Positions 9,222 to 21,838 are shown, counted from the stretch's first letter. The stretch: 57,910 nt of DNA from an uncultured Acinetobacter sp. (GCA_913777945.1 CAJYTY010000048.1:1-57910); one strand, 5' to 3'. Made by a program: numbers and translations. The notes: generated by a model from the letters alone, not told the origin.

Positions 9222-11150
9222 ATGATTCAATTTGACCAAGTTTCATTACGCCGTGGTGGGCGAGTTCTATTTCAAAAAGCATCGATGCAGCTTCATCCTG
9301 GCTGGAAAATTGGTCTTACTGGCGTGAATGGCGCAGGCAAATCAACACTATTTGCTGCTTTCTTAGGTGACTTGGTTGCAGATGAAGGTAATCTAACTCG
9401 TCCAGCAGTTTGGACTGTGGCACACATGGCTCAGGAAATTAAAGCCTTAGAAATGCCAGCAATTGATTTTGTTTTATCTGGTGACGAAGAATATTGGGAC
9501 ATTCAAGAAAAATTAGCTCATCCAGATCAACTGAGTAATGATGATTTAGCCAAATTACATGGTCGATTTGATGAAATTCATGGTTATGCAGCACCTGCGA
9601 AAGCAGCCCAATTAATGGCAGGTTTAGGATTTCTTGACCATCAAATTCGTTTAAATGTGGCAAGCTTCTCTGGTGGTTGGCGGATGCGTTTAAATCTTGC
9701 ACGCACCTTAATGAGTCGTTCAGACTTACTGTTATTAGATGAACCAACGAACCATTTAGACTTAGACGCAATCTTATGGTTAGAAGATTGGCTTAAAGCC
9801 TATGAAGGAACACTGATCCTGATTTCGCACGACCGTGATTTTCTCGATGCAATTACGGATCATATTCTTCATATTGAAAATCAAGAATTAACATTATATA
9901 CAGGCAACTACTCTACCTTTGAAACGACACGTAGCGAACGCTTAGCACAACAACAACAGGCTTTTGAAAAGCAAGAAGAAACGCGCGCCCATCTTCAAAA
10001 ATTTATTGATCGCTTTAAAGCCAAAGCAACTAAGGCTCGCCAAGCGCAAAGCCGTATCAAACAGTTGGAACGCATGCAACAACTTGCGCCTGCTCATGTC
10101 GATACGCCATTTACCTTTAGTTTCCGCGAACCCACGAGAATGAGTTCACCCTTGCTGAGTTTAGATGCAGCGACTATTGGTTATGGCGATAAAATGATTG
10201 CTGAAAAAATTCGTCTGCAAATTACTCCAAGTTCTCGTATTGGTTTACTAGGGATGAACGGCGCGGGTAAATCAACCCTGATCAAAACTTTGGTGGGTGA
10301 TTTACCATTGCTTGCTGGCGAACGTAAAGCCTCAGAATTACTCAATATTGGATATTTTGCTCAGCACCAGATGGATGCTTTAGATGCCAATGCCAGTCCA
10401 ATGCTGCAATTGGCTCGTATTGCTGATAAAAAGATCAGTGAAGCCGCATTGCGTGCTTTTTTAGGTGGATTTGGCTTTAGTGGCGAACGTATGGATACGC
10501 CATGTGAAAGTTTTTCAGGCGGCGAACGTGCTCGCTTAGCTTTGGCACTGATCGTATGGCAGCGCCCAAATGTTTTAATTCTAGATGAACCGACCAACCA
10601 TTTAGACTTAGATATGCGCCATGCTTTAAGTATGGCACTTCAAGACTTCGATGGTGCCGTGGTCCTAGTTTCACACGAACGTCAACTGATCGCCAGTGTC
10701 TGTGACGATCTACTTTTAGTACATGCAGGAAAATGTACGGAGTTTGAGGGTGATTTACAAGACTATGCTAAGTGGTTACGTGAAGCGCGCCAACAGCTCA
10801 TTAACTCACAGAATGCAGTACAGCAACAAACAGTAGCGTCTCAAAATACAGCAGCCAAAGTTGATAAAGAAGCGCAACGTAAAGAAGCCGCTCGTCGTCG
10901 TGAAATAACTCGTCCTATTCGAAAAAATATTGAGAAAGCTGAAACTCAAATTGAAAAGATTCAGCCACGCTTAGCTGCAATTGAAAATGCATTAGCTGAC
11001 AGCACTCTGTATGAAGCTCATCGTAAAGATGATTTGATTAAGCTGATGAATGAACAAACTGAGCTAAAATCTAAGCTGGAACAGTACGAAGAACAACTGT
11101 TAGAGTTGATGATGGAGCTTGAAGAGTTAGAAAGTTCTTTTGAAGTTTAA
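9222..11150 (+). CDS. yheS: ABC-F family ATPase, YheS-like
   Basis: A 642-aa soluble protein with two ABC ATPase domains and no membrane segments. The first domain has Walker A GVNGAGKST (34-42), signature SFSGGWRMRL and Walker B LLLLDEPTNHLDLD. The second has GMNGAGKST (about residue 346), SFSGGERARL and LILDEPTNHLD. A charged linker with KAKATKARQAQSR and a long C-terminal coiled coil are typical of ribosome-associated ABC-F proteins. Length and layout match YheS best; Uup is the alternative. The ATG at 9222 has only a weak ribosome-binding site. A strong terminator follows. Confidence 0.92.
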   Translation: MIQFDQVSLRRGGRVLFQKASMQLHPGWKIGLTGVNGAGKSTLFAAFLGDLVADEGNLTRPAVWTVAHMAQEIKALEMPAIDFVLSGDEEYWDIQEKLAHPDQLSNDDLAKLHGRFDEIHGYAAPAKAAQLMAGLGFLDHQIRLNVASFSGGWRMRLNLARTLMSRSDLLLLDEPTNHLDLDAILWLEDWLKAYEGTLILISHDRDFLDAITDHILHIENQELTLYTGNYSTFETTRSERLAQQQQAFEKQEETRAHLQKFIDRFKAKATKARQAQSRIKQLERMQQLAPAHVDTPFTFSFREPTRMSSPLLSLDAATIGYGDKMIAEKIRLQITPSSRIGLLGMNGAGKSTLIKTLVGDLPLLAGERKASELLNIGYFAQHQMDALDANASPMLQLARIADKKISEAALRAFLGGFGFSGERMDTPCESFSGGERARLALALIVWQRPNVLILDEPTNHLDLDMRHALSMALQDFDGAVVLVSHERQLIASVCDDLLLVHAGKCTEFEGDLQDYAKWLREARQQLINSQNAVQQQTVASQNTAAKVDKEAQRKEAARRREITRPIRKNIEKAETQIEKIQPRLAAIENALADSTLYEAHRKDDLIKLMNEQTELKSKLEQYEEQLLELMMELEELESSFEV

Positions 11151-11158
11151 AAAATAAA

Positions 11159-11190
11159 AGCCTAATTCTCTTTTTGAGAATTAGGCTTTT
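11159..11190 (+). terminator. Terminator after the ABC-F gene
   Basis: A 12-bp stem AGCCTAATTCTC/GAGAATTAGGCT (11159-11170 with 11175-11186), short T loop and following T run, just past the stop at 11150. Confidence 0.9.
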
Positions 11191-11463
11191 TCTAATCATA
11201 AAAGAATAAATAACGACATTACGATTTGCTTAGATACTAAAAAATAATAAGAATACCGATAAAAGTGTCATGATTCTGCCAATCATTTCAGATAAGGTCT
11301 AAATTGGAATTTTCTCATAAAATTGAGCTTTAGGTTCAGGCTAGATATACTCAACCCTATCATTTTAAAGTTATTACTTTTAAATGCGCATCGAGAACTA
11401 AGTTCATTTTATATTTTTGTACTTCAATTTGGTGAGTACTCTATTTTGGATCATACAAACTGA

Positions 11464-12021
11464 ATGAATTCTTTAGATTTTATTTTTAACTTTGAACATA
11501 TTCTTCCCATTTTAATTCAAGAATATGGCTTATGGATTTATGCGATCCTATTTTTGATTATCTTTTCAGAAACCGCCTTTGTATTTATGTTCTTTTTACC
11601 AGGCGATAGTCTTTTACTCACCGTAGGAGCTTTATGTTCAGTCATTGAGTTTATGCATCTCGGTTATATGATTAGCTTACTTTTTATAGCTGCGGCTTTA
11701 GGCTACATGGTGAATTATCACATTGGTCGTCATTTTGGTGACCGAATTTTTAATATGGAATCTCGATTTATCAAACAAGAATATCTAAAGAAAACTAATA
11801 CATTTTTCTTAAAACATGGTGGGAAAACTATTCTATTGGCTCGTTTTATCCCATTTGCACGTTCTTTTGCACCTTTAGCCGCTGGCTCTAGTGCCATGAA
11901 TTATACCCATTTCGTAATTTATAATATCTTAGGCGCGCTATTATGGATTAGTGTGCTTGTGACTGCTGGTTATTTATTTGGGCATGCACTCATTCAAGTC
12001 AGTGATTTAGTTGAAACCTAA
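11464..12021 (+). CDS. DedA (SNARE-associated/VTT) family membrane protein
   Basis: A 185-aa integral inner-membrane protein of the DedA superfamily, whose members act in lipid-carrier recycling and membrane homeostasis. Family motifs are FFLPGDSLL at about 51-59 and ARFIPFARSFAPLAAGSS at about 124-141, the latter with the conserved arginines. Four to five hydrophobic segments surround a basic central loop. Upstream lie about 270 bases (11193-11463) with no recognised gene. The gene converges on gyrB. A parS site and a very long terminator hairpin fill the gap between them. Confidence 0.9.
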   Translation: MNSLDFIFNFEHILPILIQEYGLWIYAILFLIIFSETAFVFMFFLPGDSLLLTVGALCSVIEFMHLGYMISLLFIAAALGYMVNYHIGRHFGDRIFNMESRFIKQEYLKKTNTFFLKHGGKTILLARFIPFARSFAPLAAGSSAMNYTHFVIYNILGALLWISVLVTAGYLFGHALIQVSDLVET

Positions 12022-12030
12022 TCAACGGAA

Positions 12031-12046
12031 TGTTCCACGTGAAACA
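12031..12046. other. parS site (ParB binding)
   Basis: TGTTCCACGTGAAACA matches the bacterial parS consensus TGTTNCACGTGAAACA in every defined position. It lies between the DedA and gyrB genes, about 6.4 kb from oriC. ParB loads here for chromosome segregation; parA and parB are not in this window. Confidence 0.93.
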
Positions 12047-12049
12047 TTC

Positions 12050-12094
12050 ATATAAGAAAAAGGCGATGCATCAAGCATCGCCTTTTTCTTATAT
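12050..12094. terminator. Bidirectional terminator between the DedA gene and gyrB
   Basis: A perfect 20-bp stem (12050-12069 with 12075-12094) and 5-base loop, core AAAAAGGCGATGC. It has U-rich arms on both strands and sits directly next to the parS site. Confidence 0.93.
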
Positions 12095-12134
12095 ACGAGA
12101 GAAATAATACAAACTAAATCTCCCATTAATTTAA

Positions 12135-14612
<2,478 letters not shown>

Positions 14613-14651
14613 CTAGTAAATATTAATCTATCCAAAAATGAGGAAATAAAA

Positions 14652-15734
14652 TTATGGTGCAGCAAGACTGACTTGACCGTGAACAACGTGGAATAATTGA
14701 AAAGAAATCGACAAATCCTGTAAGTGTTTTAATACCGACGCATGGTCTAAGGTGGTCATAAAAACTTGACTTCCTAACTGACTCAATCGCTCAATTAACC
14801 GTTGTTGTGCGGTCTCATCTAACTCTGCTGTCAGATCATCTAATAATACCACAGTTTCCTTATTACTCGCATGCAGCATTGCAATTTGTGACAGTTTTAA
14901 TGCCATGATTAACAACTTTTTTTGCCCACGAGAGAGCACATCATCCGCATTGCCAAAAGGTGTTTTTAAACGCAAATCAGCACGATGCGGACCATACTCA
15001 GTATAACGCCGATCCAGATCTTTTTGATGCTGCTGAACCAAGTCTTGCAATAGACCTTGCTCAGTATGAAAACCAGGATTGTATTCCAATTCTATCTCAA
15101 GATCAGGTAGCAGTATTTTTAAATCTTCATGGAAAAATTGGTTCCATTGCTCAACAATACTGACCCGCTGTGAATGCAACATTTCACCATAATCACTGAG
15201 CATTTTATTCCAAGGCTCTAAATCAGCCAAAGTCAGATTACGCCTTGTTTTGAGTAAACTATTACGTTGTTTGAGTGCCCGAGAATAATACTGCCATGCA
15301 AAATAGAATTCAGGTTCCACGTGGAACATTAACCAGTCTAATAACTGTCGTCTTGGCTTTGCACCGTGATCAATAATATCGGTACTTTGTGGATCGATAT
15401 GCTGTAAAGGCAATAATTTTGCCAGTTGACCTTGAGTCGCAATGGTGTCGCCATTGACTTTAATCACCTGTTCGCCCGAAGCCAACTTCTGCATACCAAT
15501 ACGTTCAGTGGCAGATTGCGCAAAAACAATCGCATCCCCGGCTTCATATTGAATGTAATGTTTTGGAATATGGGTGCGAAATGAACGCCCTGTTGCCAGT
15601 AAATGAATAGCCTCTAGAACTGAAGTTTTTCCAGAACCATTTGCGCCGTAAAAAATATTAAACGGTTGCAACTCATGGAGTGCAACCGTCTTTAAATTAC
15701 GTACACGTTCGATATTTAAACGCGTGATTTGCAT
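14652..15734 (-). CDS. recF: DNA replication and repair protein RecF
   Basis: An SMC-like ATPase that helps load RecA at single-strand gaps with RecO and RecR. Walker A is [13 protein letters not shown] (about 30-42). The signature region is [14 protein letters not shown] and Walker B is [12 protein letters not shown]. At 360 aa it has family length. It lies 27 bp after dnaN and 48 bp before gyrB, so it is probably co-transcribed. A parS-like site is embedded in its coding sequence at 15313-15328. Confidence 0.97.
   Translation of the reverse strand: MQITRLNIERVRNLKTVALHELQPFNIFYGANGSGKTSVLEAIHLLATGRSFRTHIPKHYIQYEAGDAIVFAQSATERIGMQKLASGEQVIKVNGDTIATQGQLAKLLPLQHIDPQSTDIIDHGAKPRRQLLDWLMFHVEPEFYFAWQYYSRALKQRNSLLKTRRNLTLADLEPWNKMLSDYGEMLHSQRVSIVEQWNQFFHEDLKILLPDLEIELEYNPGFHTEQGLLQDLVQQHQKDLDRRYTEYGPHRADLRLKTPFGNADDVLSRGQKKLLIMALKLSQIAMLHASNKETVVLLDDLTAELDETAQQRLIERLSQLGSQVFMTTLDHASVLKHLQDLSISFQLFHVVHGQVSLAAP
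15313..15328. other. parS site inside recF
   Basis: GGTTCCACGTGGAACA differs from TGTTNCACGTGRAACA only at the first base. It is centred on CACGTG, within recF, about 3.1 kb from oriC. Coding constraint may explain the deviation. Confidence 0.8.
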
Positions 15735-15761
15735 GCTTTAAAACTCAAACATCAATCATCA

Positions 15762-16910
15762 TTAAACTCGCATTGGCATCACGACATAAGTTTGATCAGG
15801 ATGTGCTGGGTCTTGAACAAGTACCGACTGATTGGCTTCACTCATGCTCATTTTCACGTCATCGCCATCCAGCACACCAAGTACTTCAAGGATATATTGC
15901 GCATTAAATGACATTTCTAAAGGTGCATCTTGATATTGAATTGCAATATCTTCGACCGCCTCATCTTGTTCTGGGTTATTGGCACGCAACTGCAATGAAT
16001 CTTGATTAAAATTCAAGAAAACACCACGAAGTTTTTCATTACTTAAAATGGCAACACGTTGTAAAGATTGCTTAAAGACATCATGAGCAATAGAGACATG
16101 CTTATCACCATTTTTAGGAATCACACGGCGATAATCAGGGAACTTTCCATCGATTAACTTAGTGGTGAAACGCACGGTAATATCGCCCTGCTCTTTATCA
16201 CGGCTTGGCGTATTGATGGTGACATTCAACAATTCACGTCCAATCAACAGGGTCAACTGTTCATCTTCAATACTCAGTAAACGTTGTAACTCTCCAACTG
16301 CTTTACGAGGTACGATCGCTTGAATCGGTGCAGATGCAGTTGATGAAGCAGCAACTTCACACAAAGCTAAACGATGACCATCTGTTGTTACTGTACGCAA
16401 TTGATTTTGATCAATTTCCAACAAAGTACCGGTTAAGTAAAAACGTACATCTTGAACTGCCATCGCAAAGGCTGTTTTTTCAAATAAACGTTTTAATTCA
16501 CGCTGAGTAACTTGAACCTGAGTACCTTGACTATTGTCAGTCGTGAGTAATGGATAATCTTCTGCTGGAAGGGTACCCAATACGAAACGGCTATTTCCCG
16601 ATTTTAAAATACAGCGCTGGTCTTCTGTAATTTGTAAGTCAATCAAGGCTGCTGTCGGAAGGGATTTACAAATTTCGACGAGTTTACGTGCAGGAACTGT
16701 TGTTTCACCTGCTTCTAAACAAGCACCTTCAGATAAAGTCGTGCTTGCGACTAATTCAACTTCTAAATCAGAACCCGTAATCGTTAAGGCCTGTTGAGTG
16801 GTTTGAATTTTGACATTTGAAAGAATATTCAAGGTATGGCGACGTTCAACCGCCCCCACCACATGTGATAAAACATTGACTAAACTTTCTTTAGCGATTT
16901 TCAAACGCAC
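15762..16910 (-). CDS. dnaN: DNA polymerase III beta subunit (sliding clamp)
   Basis: The ring-shaped processivity clamp for DNA polymerase III. It has 382 aa with three repeated clamp domains. Typical N-terminal sequence is MRLKIAKESLVNVLSHVVG, the middle has FPDYRRVIPKNGD, and the C-terminal end YVVMPMRV closes the partner-binding pocket. It sits between dnaA (90 bp upstream) and recF (27 bp downstream) in the conserved replication operon. Confidence 0.98.
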   Translation of the reverse strand: MRLKIAKESLVNVLSHVVGAVERRHTLNILSNVKIQTTQQALTITGSDLEVELVASTTLSEGACLEAGETTVPARKLVEICKSLPTAALIDLQITEDQRCILKSGNSRFVLGTLPAEDYPLLTTDNSQGTQVQVTQRELKRLFEKTAFAMAVQDVRFYLTGTLLEIDQNQLRTVTTDGHRLALCEVAASSTASAPIQAIVPRKAVGELQRLLSIEDEQLTLLIGRELLNVTINTPSRDKEQGDITVRFTTKLIDGKFPDYRRVIPKNGDKHVSIAHDVFKQSLQRVAILSNEKLRGVFLNFNQDSLQLRANNPEQDEAVEDIAIQYQDAPLEMSFNAQYILEVLGVLDGDDVKMSMSEANQSVLVQDPAHPDQTYVVMPMRV

Positions 16911-17000
16911 GATTTTATTCCTCTTACAACAGAAGCTGATATGAATGTTAGCAGTGTACTATGCTGCACTTAAAAGTAGTTTGCAACTCTGAAAAATAGA

Positions 17001-18404
17001 TTAACTTTGTAACAGACGAAGTAAGTTTTTATAATCTTCATTAAAAATTGGATCTTGTTCTCGCAAGCTGACCACTTTTTCGCAGGCATGCATCACGGTA
17101 CTATGATCACGACCACCAAATGCCATTCCAATCTCAGGAAAACTATCCCCTGTCAGCTCTCGGGCTAGCCCCATCGCTAATTGGCGTGGACGTGCATAAA
17201 TACGGGTACGCTTAGGTCCAATTAATTCTTTTAATGGGATACGGAAATATTCACTGACGACACGCTGAATATTTTCCACACTAATGGTGCGTGCACGAAT
17301 CGCTAAAACATCTTTTAATGACTCACGCACCACATCCAAATCAATCGCAGTGCCTTTAAAACGTGAAATAGCCACCACCTTATTGAGGGCACCTTCAAGT
17401 TCACGAACGTTTGCGACCACTTGTTGTGCAATGAATAAAGCACAATTTCGTGGTAAATCTACCCCACTATTTTCAGCTTTTTTTAGCAAAATTTCGATAC
17501 GGGTTTCAATATCTGGTGGCTCAACACCAACAGATAATCCCCAAGAGAATCGGGAAACCAAACGTGGATCCAGTTCCGTGAGTTCTTTTGGATAACGGTC
17601 TGAGGTTAAAATAATTTGTTTAGATTCATCCAATAAGGCATTGAATGTATAAAAGAATTCAACAAGGCTTGCTTCTTTACCAGCAAGCAAATGAATATCA
17701 TCAACCAACAATAAATCTAAAGAACGACAATTTTTCTTAAACTCTTCAACCTTACCTTTCTGCAATGAACTGACAAAGTCTTGTACAAAACTTTCCGAGG
17801 TCATATACATGACACGCGCATTCGGTTTGGCTTGTAAAAGTGCGTTCCCTACGGCTTGCATCAAGTGTGTTTTACCCAAACCTGTTGGACCATATAAAAA
17901 TAGAGGATTGTGCTGAGATGCGCCTAATTGGGTTAATACCTTACGGCAAGTCTCAGCAGCCATTTGGTTAGAACGGCCTTCAACAAATAAAGAGAATGTA
18001 AATAATGGGTTGAGTTGTCTTTTCTTTGGTATTTTCGTGACATTTTGACTTGGTTGCACCAAATCAGTTTCTTTCTTAGCTTTAATAGGAACAATTGGAG
18101 TAATTGAGGTGTTACTTAAAGCCGCAGTCGTGGTTGCAGGTTGCTCATGAGAAGACAAAATAGTACCTGGACGCGAATCAACCAAGATTTCAACCTGACG
18201 TACTCGACCTTCCGATAATTGCTCAGCAAGAATTGAAATTAACTCTAAATGGTTGTCTTGAATATAACGTGTCCAATATGGATTAGGTGCATATAAACGC
18301 ATCACACCGTCAACTTCTTCAGCAACCAAAGGACGAATCCACATCGCAAAGACGTTGTCAGAGAGCTCTTGTCGCAAGCGAGTTAAGCAGTCTGTCCAGA
18401 GCAT
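17001..18404 (-). CDS. dnaA: Chromosomal replication initiator DnaA
   Basis: Binds DnaA boxes in oriC and melts the origin. The 467-aa protein has an N-terminal DnaB/self-association domain beginning MLWTDCLTRLRQEL, a variable linker and an AAA+ domain. Walker A is GPTGLGKTHL and Walker B LLLVDDIHLLAG. The C-terminal DNA-binding domain has the signature GRDHSTVMHACEKV. I use ATG 18404 because AGGGG lies six bases upstream; the ATG two codons earlier would abut that site. Promoter and autoregulatory boxes should lie in the adjacent oriC region. Confidence 0.98.
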   Translation of the reverse strand: MLWTDCLTRLRQELSDNVFAMWIRPLVAEEVDGVMRLYAPNPYWTRYIQDNHLELISILAEQLSEGRVRQVEILVDSRPGTILSSHEQPATTTAALSNTSITPIVPIKAKKETDLVQPSQNVTKIPKKRQLNPLFTFSLFVEGRSNQMAAETCRKVLTQLGASQHNPLFLYGPTGLGKTHLMQAVGNALLQAKPNARVMYMTSESFVQDFVSSLQKGKVEEFKKNCRSLDLLLVDDIHLLAGKEASLVEFFYTFNALLDESKQIILTSDRYPKELTELDPRLVSRFSWGLSVGVEPPDIETRIEILLKKAENSGVDLPRNCALFIAQQVVANVRELEGALNKVVAISRFKGTAIDLDVVRESLKDVLAIRARTISVENIQRVVSEYFRIPLKELIGPKRTRIYARPRQLAMGLARELTGDSFPEIGMAFGGRDHSTVMHACEKVVSLREQDPIFNEDYKNLLRLLQS

Positions 18405-19070
18405 GTGCATCCCCTAATATCCATTTAAATTCAAAAATAAAGAAACCACCGATCCCATCTTTCGAAGGGGTCGCCATTCTAACCAAGTTATCCACATCTG
18501 TCAGGCAAATTTATGAGACTTTTGCCGAAAAAGAAAGCATTTGATTATAAATTTAAATTTAAAACCACTTGTGCATAACTTTTTGCACAAGCTGTGGATA
18601 GTTTTAGTGCTAAAGTTATCCACAATTTATAAAATTAATAAAAACATGGTTATCCACAAGGTAACTCTGTGTTTACTCGTATAAAAACATCAATTTCCAC
18701 AGAAAAAATACATACTAATAAGAATAAATTTAAATTTTAAAATTTGAATTTACTTATAGGGTTGGATTGGATTGTGGATAACTAAGCATATCGAAATTTA
18801 AATTCAAAATCCAAGAATTAAATTTAAATTAGAATCTTAATTGTTGATAAGCCTGTATGTAAGCTGTGAATATAGTTTAATATTGATATAATATAAAGAG
18901 ATAGCTTGTGTATATTTTTTGTTTTCGATTATGTGAGATATTTACTAGGTGTCTTATTGCTTCAAAACAGAACAAACAAAATGTAAAGTTTTTGATTTTC
19001 CATTGACAGCGTAAACATTGCACAATAAAATCGCGGACCTTTATAGAAAGATCATTTTGGGAGTTTCGAT
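18405..19070. other. oriC: Chromosomal replication origin region (oriC)
   Basis: An AT-rich gap between dnaA and rpmH. Perfect TTATCCACA boxes occur on the plus strand at 18488-18496, 18616-18624 and 18650-18658, and on the minus strand at 18773-18781. Variant minus-strand boxes are CTATCCACA (18593-18601) and TTATGCACA (18570-18578). Between and beside them are AT-rich 12-mers TTTAAATTYAAA at 18424-18435, 18552-18563 and 18797-18808. Degenerate copies near 18729-18752 and 18818-18830 are candidates for the unwinding region. Origin function is inferred from gene context and box density; no GC-skew was computed. Confidence 0.93.
19003..19031 (+). promoter_or_regulatory. Sigma-70 promoter of the rpmH-rnpA-yidD-yidC operon
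   Basis: A consensus TTGACA (19003-19008), a 17-base spacer and TAAAAT (19026-19031), 40 bases before the rpmH start. Confidence 0.85.
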
Positions 19071-19205
19071 ATGAAACGTACTTTCCAACCATCTGAATTA
19101 AAGCGTAAACGCGTTCATGGTTTCCGCGCTCGTATGGCTACTAAAGCAGGTCGTCAAGTTTTAGCTCGTCGTCGTGCAAAAGGTCGTCATAGCTTAACTG
19201 TTTAA
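19071..19205 (+). CDS. rpmH: 50S ribosomal protein L34
   Basis: A 44-aa, very basic ribosomal protein starting [19 protein letters not shown] and ending GRHSLTV. The N-terminal pattern and final length match L34. GGGAG lies nine bases upstream of the ATG. It is the first gene of the conserved rpmH-rnpA-yidD-yidC operon next to oriC, and a consensus promoter directly precedes it. Confidence 0.98.
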
Positions 19206-19232
19206 TACTGTTAAGCTGACCAGATTTGGGTG

Positions 19233-19628
19233 ATGGCACTTTACAGTTTCGGCATTGAATCTCGTATTCGTTGTGCTGCTGATTACAAAAGTGTATTTGA
19301 TGGTGCACTTTTTAAAGTGCACCAGCCCCATTTCCTTTTTTTAGCAAAATTAACCAAACAGCCAAATAGCCGTTTGGGTATTGTTGTTGCTAAAAAGAAA
19401 GTACGTCGTGCTCATGAACGAAATCGAATAAAACGTCTTGCTCGGGAGAGCTTTCGCTTACACAAAGTGCAATTTAATGCTGATATCGATATTGTGGTGA
19501 TGCCTAAAGTTGGTATAGAAGCAATCGCAAATCAAGAATTACATCAACAATTAGAGTTTGCTTGGCAAAAATTACAACGCTTAGCAAAAAAGCATTCAAA
19601 AGCTGTTATAACATCCTCACAAAATTAG
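19233..19628 (+). CDS. rnpA: Ribonuclease P protein component
   Basis: The protein cofactor of RNase P, which matures tRNA 5' ends. The 131-aa basic protein contains the family RNR-like motif [14 protein letters not shown], with [15 protein letters not shown] before it. The frame also opens at GTG 19230, directly before ATG 19233. Both are plausible and differ by one residue; the ribosome-binding site is weak. It lies 27 bp after rpmH and nine bases before yidD. Confidence 0.95.
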   Translation: MALYSFGIESRIRCAADYKSVFDGALFKVHQPHFLFLAKLTKQPNSRLGIVVAKKKVRRAHERNRIKRLARESFRLHKVQFNADIDIVVMPKVGIEAIANQELHQQLEFAWQKLQRLAKKHSKAVITSSQN

Positions 19629-19637
19629 AGATTTCCA

Positions 19638-19961
19638 ATGGTACGATTACTACATTGGTTGATAAGATGTTACCAGATTGCTATTAGTCCATTATTGGGT
19701 CCTCGTTGTCGCTATATTCCTACTTGCTCGCAATATGCGATTGAAGCATTGCAAACACATGGTGCGGTCAAAGGTGTCTGGTTATCGACTAAACGAATTT
19801 GCCGTTGTCATCCTTGGGGCGGCTCAGGCTACGATCCAGTACCACGCAAAGCATTTCGTTTTATTTCGTTTCATCAAATAGATTCTCAAATGCATCACGT
19901 TGCTGTACCCTTTCGTGATCGTTTATTCAAGCAAAATCTCTCTAACCATTTGGGATTATAG
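19638..19961 (+). CDS. yidD: Membrane protein insertion efficiency factor YidD
   Basis: A small membrane-associated factor that assists YidC-dependent insertion. The family core is obvious: [20 protein letters not shown], then QYAIEAL and the cysteine-rich [15 protein letters not shown]. At 107 aa it is slightly longer than the minimal family because of a C-terminal tail after the DPVP motif. It is embedded between rnpA and yidC with two bases separating it from yidC, so translation is probably coupled. Confidence 0.95.
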   Translation: MVRLLHWLIRCYQIAISPLLGPRCRYIPTCSQYAIEALQTHGAVKGVWLSTKRICRCHPWGGSGYDPVPRKAFRFISFHQIDSQMHHVAVPFRDRLFKQNLSNHLGL

Positions 19962-19963
19962 AT

Positions 19964-21724
19964 ATGCAACAATGGGCCAGATTTGCAATTCTTGGAGCCA
20001 TGTTTGTTACCGCATATTTGCTTATTTTGGCTTGGCAAAAAGATTATGGTCATGCTGCACCGGCACCGCAACAACAAGCGGCGGCTGTGACTGCACATGA
20101 AGTATCTGCAGATTTGCCAAATGCTCAAAATGCAACAGCGGCTTCAGACTTGCCACAAGCAAATGTGACTGCATCACAAGCCACAGAACATAATACATCT
20201 GTGAGTCAGCAACTGATTTCAGTACAAACTGATCTTTATCATCTGTGGATCAATCCAAAAGGTGGTGATATTGTCCGTATTGAATTGTTAAGCCATGATG
20301 AAAGCAAAGACAGCGATAAACCGTTTGTCATGCTGGAAAGTGATGCGAAACGTACCTACGTCGCTCAATCGGGGTTAATTGGTTTAAATGGACCAGATAG
20401 CAGCCGTGGCGGCCGTCCAATGTATGATGTTGAGAAAACAGCATACACCTTGGCAGATGCGAAAAGTGTAGCGTCGAAAGATGGTAAAACACATCAAGTG
20501 TTGACTGTGCCGTTGGTATTTAAAACACCTGAAGGTGTGGAAGTGATCAAATCGTTCACCTTCACGCAAGGTGATTATCCAATTACCGTTAAGCATCAAG
20601 TTATTAACCGTAGTCAGCAAAACTGGCAAGGTCAAATGTTTGGTCAGTTAAAGCGTGATAATTCGGATGATCCGGGCAAGTCTTCACAAGGTATTTTCAC
20701 CTTAGGTACTTATCTTGGTGGCGCTTGGGGTACACCAGAAGCGCATTATAACAAGTTAAAATTTGCCAATTTTAATGACGAAAAATTAAATGTTGAAGCC
20801 AAAGGCGGTTGGGTTGCCATGGTTCAGCATTATTTTGTCAGTGCTTGGATTCCTGGGAATTTAAAACTGACTCAGGCTGATGGTCAGCCTTATGCTGCGA
20901 AATTAGAATCACGTCAGTCTAATGATAAAATGAATATCATGGGCTTTACCTCTCCTGTGATCAATGTCCCTGCGGGCACTTCAATGGAAGTGGACGCAAA
21001 ATTGTATGCTGGTCCAAAAGTTCAATCTGAACTTAAAGATTTAGCCGCTGGTTTAAACCAAACTGTAGATTATGGTTGGTTATGGCCGATCGCTAAATTA
21101 TTGTTCCTCGGTCTACAATTCTTCCATAATCTTGTTGGTAACTGGGGATGGTCAATTATCTTATTGACGATCATGGTAAAAGCGATTTTATGGCCACTTT
21201 CTTCAAAAAGTTATCGTTCGATGGCGAAAATGCGTGTGATTGCACCAGAAATGCAACGCATGAAAGAAGAATTTGGTGAAGACCGCATGCGTTTCTCACA
21301 AGAAATGATGGCCTTATACAAGCGTGAACAAGTTAATCCATTGTCTGGTTGCTTGCCATTGTTGTTGCAAATGCCGATTTTCTTAGCCCTGTATTGGGTG
21401 TTGATGGAATCCGTTGAACTTCGTCATGCACCTTGGTTAGGTTGGATTCAAGATTTATCTGCGATGGATCCATGGTTTATCTTGCCGTTGATTATGGGTG
21501 TGACCATGTTCGTTCAGCAAATGTTGAATCCTCAACCAACTGATCCAATGCAGGCAAAAGTATTTCGTATCATGCCAATCATGTTTACGGTATTCATGTT
21601 GTTCTTCCCTGCGGGCCTCGTGCTTTACTGGATCGTCAACAACAGTATTACCATTTTGCAACAATGGTTTATTAACAAAGGTGTCGAAAAAGACCGTCTC
21701 AACAAGGTTGAGCCGAGCGCTTAA
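19964..21724 (+). CDS. yidC: Membrane protein insertase YidC
   Basis: Inserts and folds inner-membrane proteins, alone or with SecYEG. At 586 aa it has gammaproteobacterial length. It has an N-terminal membrane helix (residues 5-25), an Ala/Gln-rich linker and a large periplasmic beta-domain with YDVEKTAY-type sequence. The conserved C-terminal membrane core runs from about 365: NWGWSIILLTIMVKAILWPL, MQRMKEEFGEDRMRFSQEMM, QMPIFLALYWVLMESVELR and the last helix AGLVLYWIVNN. It is the last gene of the rpmH operon, and a terminator follows. Confidence 0.98.
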   Translation: MQQWARFAILGAMFVTAYLLILAWQKDYGHAAPAPQQQAAAVTAHEVSADLPNAQNATAASDLPQANVTASQATEHNTSVSQQLISVQTDLYHLWINPKGGDIVRIELLSHDESKDSDKPFVMLESDAKRTYVAQSGLIGLNGPDSSRGGRPMYDVEKTAYTLADAKSVASKDGKTHQVLTVPLVFKTPEGVEVIKSFTFTQGDYPITVKHQVINRSQQNWQGQMFGQLKRDNSDDPGKSSQGIFTLGTYLGGAWGTPEAHYNKLKFANFNDEKLNVEAKGGWVAMVQHYFVSAWIPGNLKLTQADGQPYAAKLESRQSNDKMNIMGFTSPVINVPAGTSMEVDAKLYAGPKVQSELKDLAAGLNQTVDYGWLWPIAKLLFLGLQFFHNLVGNWGWSIILLTIMVKAILWPLSSKSYRSMAKMRVIAPEMQRMKEEFGEDRMRFSQEMMALYKREQVNPLSGCLPLLLQMPIFLALYWVLMESVELRHAPWLGWIQDLSAMDPWFILPLIMGVTMFVQQMLNPQPTDPMQAKVFRIMPIMFTVFMLFFPAGLVLYWIVNNSITILQQWFINKGVEKDRLNKVEPSA

Positions 21725-21743
21725 GTTCGAACTTTTACTGAAT

Positions 21744-21780
21744 AAATCCGCTTAAGATGGTAATCTTAGGCGGATTTTTC
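21744..21780 (+). terminator. Terminator after yidC
   Basis: A 15-bp stem (21744-21758 with 21763-21777, one G-U pair) has loop GGTA. It starts 20 bases past the yidC stop and ends in a T run. Confidence 0.9.
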
Positions 21781-21838
21781 TTTGTCTGTATTTAGGGTTT
21801 GAACCCAACAACCCTAGCTTTTTTTAGGTGAATTTAAC

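Noticed and set aside
19678..19881. Open frame inside yidD
   Set aside because: Out-of-frame translation of yidD; the YidD frame carries the conserved motifs.
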